From Salmonirosea aquatica (lineage in GTDB: Bacteria > Bacteroidota > Bacteroidia > Cytophagales > Spirosomataceae), in assembly GCF_009296315.1 (NCBI RefSeq), contig NZ_WHLY01000002.1, positions 3,454,501 to 3,518,500 of the forward strand: a DNA stretch of 64,000 bases, in the 5' to 3' direction. The translations under genes and the position numbers were made by a program. A model generated the notes under the pieces. It saw only the letters and a list, made by a program, of their open reading frames with translations. It did no database searches and was not told the origin of the DNA. Below, in pieces: positions 60,191-64,000 of this stretch. Each line of letters opens with the position of its first letter. Within the stretch, counting starts at the first letter, position 1.

Positions 60191-62563
60191 ATGCTCACCA
60201 ACTACCTCAAAATCGCCTTCCGAAACCTGATTAAAAACAGGACGTACTCACTCATCAACATTGTTGGTCTGGCAATGGGTATGGCGGTGTCGGTACTGAT
60301 TCTCATGTTTGTGATGCACGAGTTCAGCTATGATAAGTTTCATGAGAACCACGCCAGGATCTACCGGATTTTGGCCAAAATCAAAATGGGGGATCAGGAC
60401 TTGCAGATGAATTCTTTCTCGGCCAAACTAGGTCCAGCTCTTGAAAAATATAATTCCCAGGTTGAGGGATTCGTGCGGATGAAAGCCGCCGTGGATAAGG
60501 TTGTGATGAAAAATCCTGCCCGGGGCGAGGAAGCCTTTTATGAGCAGAATTTTGTGTTTACCGATCCTTCCTTTTTTAAGGTATTTTCCTTCAAAATCAA
60601 GGAGGGAAGTGCGGCAAGTCTGGATCAGCCCTTTACGATGGTCATTTCGGAACGCGCCGCCCAAAAGTACTTTGGGGACGAAAATCCGGTAGGGAAAAGC
60701 CTGACGTACGAAGGAAGGTACCCCCTACAGATTATCGGGGTCGCCGAAAATCCGCCGTCCAATTCATCGTTCGATTTTGACTTCGTCGCCTCGGCGCTGA
60801 CCTATCCCCAACTCAGTGAAAATAACAATATGGAGTGGGAGAAGGCAGGCATATTCAACACCTACCTATTGCTGGATTCGGAACAGTCGGTAGCCGTAGT
60901 GGAGAAAAATATCAAGCGCGAAGGCAAAAAAACGGGTGCATTTGCCGAGGACGCCGACTACCACCTGGAAGGCCTGACGACCATTCATTTGGGCAATAAT
61001 TTCAATGACTCCGGCAATACCAAGCTAATCTACATTTTTACGGGCGTAGCGGTACTTATTCTACTCCTGGCCCTGTTCAATTACATGAGCCTCACCACGG
61101 CGCGGGCCACGCTGCGGGCCAAAGAAGTAGGGGTACGCAAAGTAGTCGGGGCCAATCGTGGCGGACTGGTCAGGCAGTTCTACGTAGAATCCGTGCTGCT
61201 GTGTTCCATTGCGTTCGCGCTGGCGTTCGTGCTGGTGCAGCTTTTACGGCAGCCCTTTTACAACCTGCTTAATCTACGGATCGATTCCTCCTTTCTTTTC
61301 TCTCCTGCATTTCTAGGGTACCTTATTGGGCTGCTGGTGCTAAGTGCATTGGTTGCCGGAAGCTACCCCGCGCTGGTACTGTCCGGGTTTGCTCCCCTGG
61401 AGGTACTTCGGGGCCGGTTGGCGGGTGGTCAAAGCAGCGCCGGCGTGAGACGGTTTTTCATGGTGTTACAGTTTACCGTTTCCATCGTGCTGATTGTCTG
61501 TAGCCTGGTGGTGAAGAATCAGTTGTCTTACATGCAAAACAAAAAACTGGGACTTTACAAAGACCAGGTACTGAGTATTCCATTATCCTCGACCGTAGCC
61601 GATAATTATTTCCCTTTACGCAACGAGATCCGGGACCAGGCGGGTGTCCAGAATGTGGCGGTAACCAACGCCGGACTTTTCAAAGGGTACAATATGTTTT
61701 TTCTAAATAACTTCACTACCAAGCAACAGGTACCCCTCGTCACCTATAGTGTGGATCATAACTTTACCGAAATCCTGGGCCTGAATTGGAAAACCAAACC
61801 CAATGCCGCACAGTGGAAAAACCAGAACTACGTGGTTCTGAACGAAACCGCCTTAAAAGAGCTGGGCATCCAGGGCGATCCGATCGGTCAGGAGGTCGTA
61901 CAGGGAAGTAAGATAGCGGGTATTCTGAAGGATTTTCATTTCTCTTCGATCCAAAGCGAAATCAAGGCCATGGGGCTCTTTGTGGCAAACGATACCACCA
62001 ATATCGTGAAGGCATTGGGAGGTAGGGGAGTGCTGTATGTCCGTCTCGATCCGAAAGCCGACATGCAGGAAAAAGTAGCGGCCATCGGCCGGATTTTCAA
62101 GAAGTACGACCAGGAAAAGCCCTTCGAGTATTACTTTCTGGACGATGCTTTTAACGAGACTTTCAAGACCGAAATCCGGATGTCAACCATGTTTACGGTC
62201 TTTACTTCTTTCGCGGTTTTTATTGCCTGCATGGGACTGTTTGGCTTAGCCGCCTTCACGGCCGAAACCCGCACCAAAGAAATCGGCATCCGCAAAGTAC
62301 TAGGTGCCAGCGTAGCTAGTTTGGTGACCCTGCTCTCCCGGGATTTTCTGAATCTGGTGGTGGTGGCGCTGGTCATTGCCTCGCCCATCGCCTGGTACGT
62401 CATGAACGAATGGCTGCGGGATTTTCCCTACAAGATCAGTATCGGTTGGTGGATGTTTGCCCTGGCGGGCGGGCTGGCCGTGGGTGTTGCGTTGTTCACG
62501 GTTAGTTTTCAAGCCATCAAGGCGGCGCTGATGAATCCGGTGAAGTCGTTAAGGAGTGAATGA
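60191..62563 (+). CDS. MacB/FtsX-type ABC permease 8
   Basis: A 790-residue permease starting MLTNYLKIAFRNLIKNRTYS. FtsX blocks: RAKEVGVRKVVGANRGGLVR and RTKEIGIRKVLGASVASLVT, tail MNPVKSLRSE. It is the shortest complete copy. The last ~35 codons are close to identical to those of permeases 1, 2, 4 and 7, including FALAGGLAVGVALFTVSFQ. The next permease starts 56 bp downstream. Confidence 0.92.
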   Translation: MLTNYLKIAFRNLIKNRTYSLINIVGLAMGMAVSVLILMFVMHEFSYDKFHENHARIYRILAKIKMGDQDLQMNSFSAKLGPALEKYNSQVEGFVRMKAAVDKVVMKNPARGEEAFYEQNFVFTDPSFFKVFSFKIKEGSAASLDQPFTMVISERAAQKYFGDENPVGKSLTYEGRYPLQIIGVAENPPSNSSFDFDFVASALTYPQLSENNNMEWEKAGIFNTYLLLDSEQSVAVVEKNIKREGKKTGAFAEDADYHLEGLTTIHLGNNFNDSGNTKLIYIFTGVAVLILLLALFNYMSLTTARATLRAKEVGVRKVVGANRGGLVRQFYVESVLLCSIAFALAFVLVQLLRQPFYNLLNLRIDSSFLFSPAFLGYLIGLLVLSALVAGSYPALVLSGFAPLEVLRGRLAGGQSSAGVRRFFMVLQFTVSIVLIVCSLVVKNQLSYMQNKKLGLYKDQVLSIPLSSTVADNYFPLRNEIRDQAGVQNVAVTNAGLFKGYNMFFLNNFTTKQQVPLVTYSVDHNFTEILGLNWKTKPNAAQWKNQNYVVLNETALKELGIQGDPIGQEVVQGSKIAGILKDFHFSSIQSEIKAMGLFVANDTTNIVKALGGRGVLYVRLDPKADMQEKVAAIGRIFKKYDQEKPFEYYFLDDAFNETFKTEIRMSTMFTVFTSFAVFIACMGLFGLAAFTAETRTKEIGIRKVLGASVASLVTLLSRDFLNLVVVALVIASPIAWYVMNEWLRDFPYKISIGWWMFALAGGLAVGVALFTVSFQAIKAALMNPVKSLRSE

Positions 62564-62619
62564 AAAACATAAGGTACCCTGCTATCTTCATCCTTAAATA
62601 ATATAACCCAAAAACAGCC

Positions 62620-64000
62620 ATGCTTCGTAACTACCTCAAAATCGCCTTCCGCAACCTGACTCGCAATAAGGGGTACTCTTTCATCAACATCGGAGGTCTG
62701 GCTATCGGCATGGCCGTGGCGATGCTCATCGGGCTGTGGGTCTGGGATGAACTTACCTATGATCACTATCACAAAAACCACGACCGCATCGCGCAGGTGT
62801 ATCAAAGCCAGACTTTCAACGGAAAAATTAGCACCGGGCCCGCCATTCCCCGCCCACTAGAAATGGCGTTACGCAACGACTACGACGAGAACTTCAAGTA
62901 TATCGTGATGAGTTCCTGGCGGTTTCGGAGTATTCTGGCCTACGGTGAAAAGAAACTGGTGAAGGAAGGTAACTTCATGCAGCAAGCCGCCCCTAAGATG
63001 CTAGGGTTGGAAATGCTCTCGGGACGAAAGGATGGCTTGAAAGACCCCAACTCTATTCTGCTGGCAGCATCCACGGCCCAAGCCCTTTTCGGCAACGAAA
63101 ACGCCATGGGTAAAGTCGTGAAGTTCAATAACAAATATTATTTTAAAGTAACGGGCGTGTACGCTGATATTCCAGTCAATAGCGAATTTAATGCTACGAC
63201 TTACATCGCCCCTTGGGAACAGTACGTAACCAATACGGACTGGGTCAAGAACTCGGTCGATAATTGGGGGAATAATTCATTTCAGATGTTTGCCCAAATT
63301 GCTGACAACAGTACGATGGCGCAGGTTTCAGCTAAAATCAGGGATGTCAAATCGAAAAACGCTCCTAAAGACTTTATTCCGTTTAAGCCCGCAATATTTC
63401 TACATCCGATGAACGACTGGCATCTGCGATCTAACTTCGAGGAGGGCGTGCAGACGGGGGGGCGTATCGAGAACGTCTGGCTGTTTGGAATCATCAGCGT
63501 ATTCGTGCTACTGTTGGCTTGCATCAACTTCATGAATCTCAGTACTGCCCGCTCAGAGAAACGCGCCAAGGAGGTGGGTATCCGCAAGTCGATCGGTTCG
63601 GTGCGTTCGCAGTTAGTAAGTCAGTTTTTGAGCGAGTCATTCATGGTTGTGGGATTGGCGTTCGCCGTGGCGATGATTTTGGTGCTGGTCGCTTTGCCCT
63701 CCTTTAATGCTTTGGCCGACAAGAAAATTGAATTTGCTTGGGCAAACGGTCATTTCTGGGGCGCGTCGCTATTGTTCATCCTGTTTACGGCCCTGCTTTC
63801 CGGCAGCTATCCCGCTTTGTACCTTTCTTCGTTCCAACCCGTGAAAGTACTTAAAGGTACTTTCCGCGTGGGTCGTTATGCCGAGCTGCCCCGGAAAGTA
63901 TTGGTGGTGATGCAGTTCACTATTTCGGTAGCCCTCATGATCGGCACCACCATGGTGTTCCGGCAAATCCAGTATTCCAAGAACCGCCCCATTGGTTATG
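62620..64000 (+). CDS. MacB/FtsX-type ABC permease 9 (3' partial)
   Basis: The first 460 codons of a further permease, running off the right edge. It starts MLRNYLKIAFRNLTRNKGYS and is a recent paralogue of permease 6 (shared YQSQTFNGKI, PRPLEMALRNDY, GLEMLSG, NWGNNSFQMF, ALYLSSFQPVKVLKGTFRVG). The first FtsX block is RAKEVGIRKSIGSVRSQLVS. The visible part includes the first periplasmic domain and the middle TM group. Confidence 0.92.
   Translation, partial: MLRNYLKIAFRNLTRNKGYSFINIGGLAIGMAVAMLIGLWVWDELTYDHYHKNHDRIAQVYQSQTFNGKISTGPAIPRPLEMALRNDYDENFKYIVMSSWRFRSILAYGEKKLVKEGNFMQQAAPKMLGLEMLSGRKDGLKDPNSILLAASTAQALFGNENAMGKVVKFNNKYYFKVTGVYADIPVNSEFNATTYIAPWEQYVTNTDWVKNSVDNWGNNSFQMFAQIADNSTMAQVSAKIRDVKSKNAPKDFIPFKPAIFLHPMNDWHLRSNFEEGVQTGGRIENVWLFGIISVFVLLLACINFMNLSTARSEKRAKEVGIRKSIGSVRSQLVSQFLSESFMVVGLAFAVAMILVLVALPSFNALADKKIEFAWANGHFWGASLLFILFTALLSGSYPALYLSSFQPVKVLKGTFRVGRYAELPRKVLVVMQFTISVALMIGTTMVFRQIQYSKNRPIGY

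Noticed and set aside
1-64000. tRNA, rRNA, riboswitch or CRISPR elements
   Set aside because: None was recognised by reading; short or diverged RNAs could still be missed without a covariance-model search.

Overview
The window reads as chromosomal DNA of a free-living member of the phylum Bacteroidota, most likely order Cytophagales (the Spirosoma/Dyadobacter side). The grounds are a PorZ-like type IX secretion protein with a C-terminal sorting domain, a SusC-like family outer-membrane receptor with a carboxypeptidase-regulatory N-terminus, A-rich rather than Shine-Dalgarno translation starts, many secreted LamG/DUF1080-like proteins, and large families of ~800-residue MacB/FtsX permeases. 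No rRNA, tRNA, phage, IS element or CRISPR array was recognised.

Region 1 (1-9,853) is mostly housekeeping on the minus strand: uridine kinase, PorZ-like protein, YjbQ, a Crp/Fnr regulator, a three-repeat secreted Ig-like protein, 2-phosphosulfolactate phosphatase, GcvT, an exported RidA and an acyl carrier protein. Region 2 (10,438-15,004) is a plus-strand run of exported proteins: tandem NIPSNAP, DUF1080-PA14, and a sugar-dehydrogenase-like propeller fused to a blue-copper domain. Region 3 (15,081-21,447) has a DUF2721 protein, glutamate dehydrogenase, a TraB/GumN protein, an M28 peptidase, two paralogous lipoproteins and a PIN-domain toxin-antitoxin pair.

Region 4 (21,503-31,798) is the regulatory core of a transport system. 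A histidine kinase and a sigma-54 response regulator of the NtrC type lie divergent from a membrane fusion protein, a MacB-type ATPase and two 800-residue permeases. Seven more permeases follow (40,822-48,736, one frameshifted, and 54,785 to the window end). Every one with an intact end finishes in the same MNPVKSLRSE tail, yet only one ATPase is present. A 16-bp dyad, TGTYCG-N4-YGRACA, is found upstream of three separated transcription units of this system, and is probably the site of the adjacent sigma-54 activator.

Between the permease blocks lie two ECF sigma systems. One has a single-TM anti-sigma-like partner (31,819-32,895). The other has a partner that combines a cytoplasmic N-terminus, a TM segment and a C-terminal beta-barrel-like domain (50,047-51,847). 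There is also a candidate sensor locus (36,091-40,596): a membrane protein with a DNA-binding-like N-terminus and PKD/LamG-like exterior is divergent from three secreted LamG-like proteins that share a 19-bp upstream motif.

Across the window the palindrome GGTACC is strikingly over-represented (about 95 copies by eye, against about 16 expected for a random hexamer). It is sparse or absent over several AT-rich genes.
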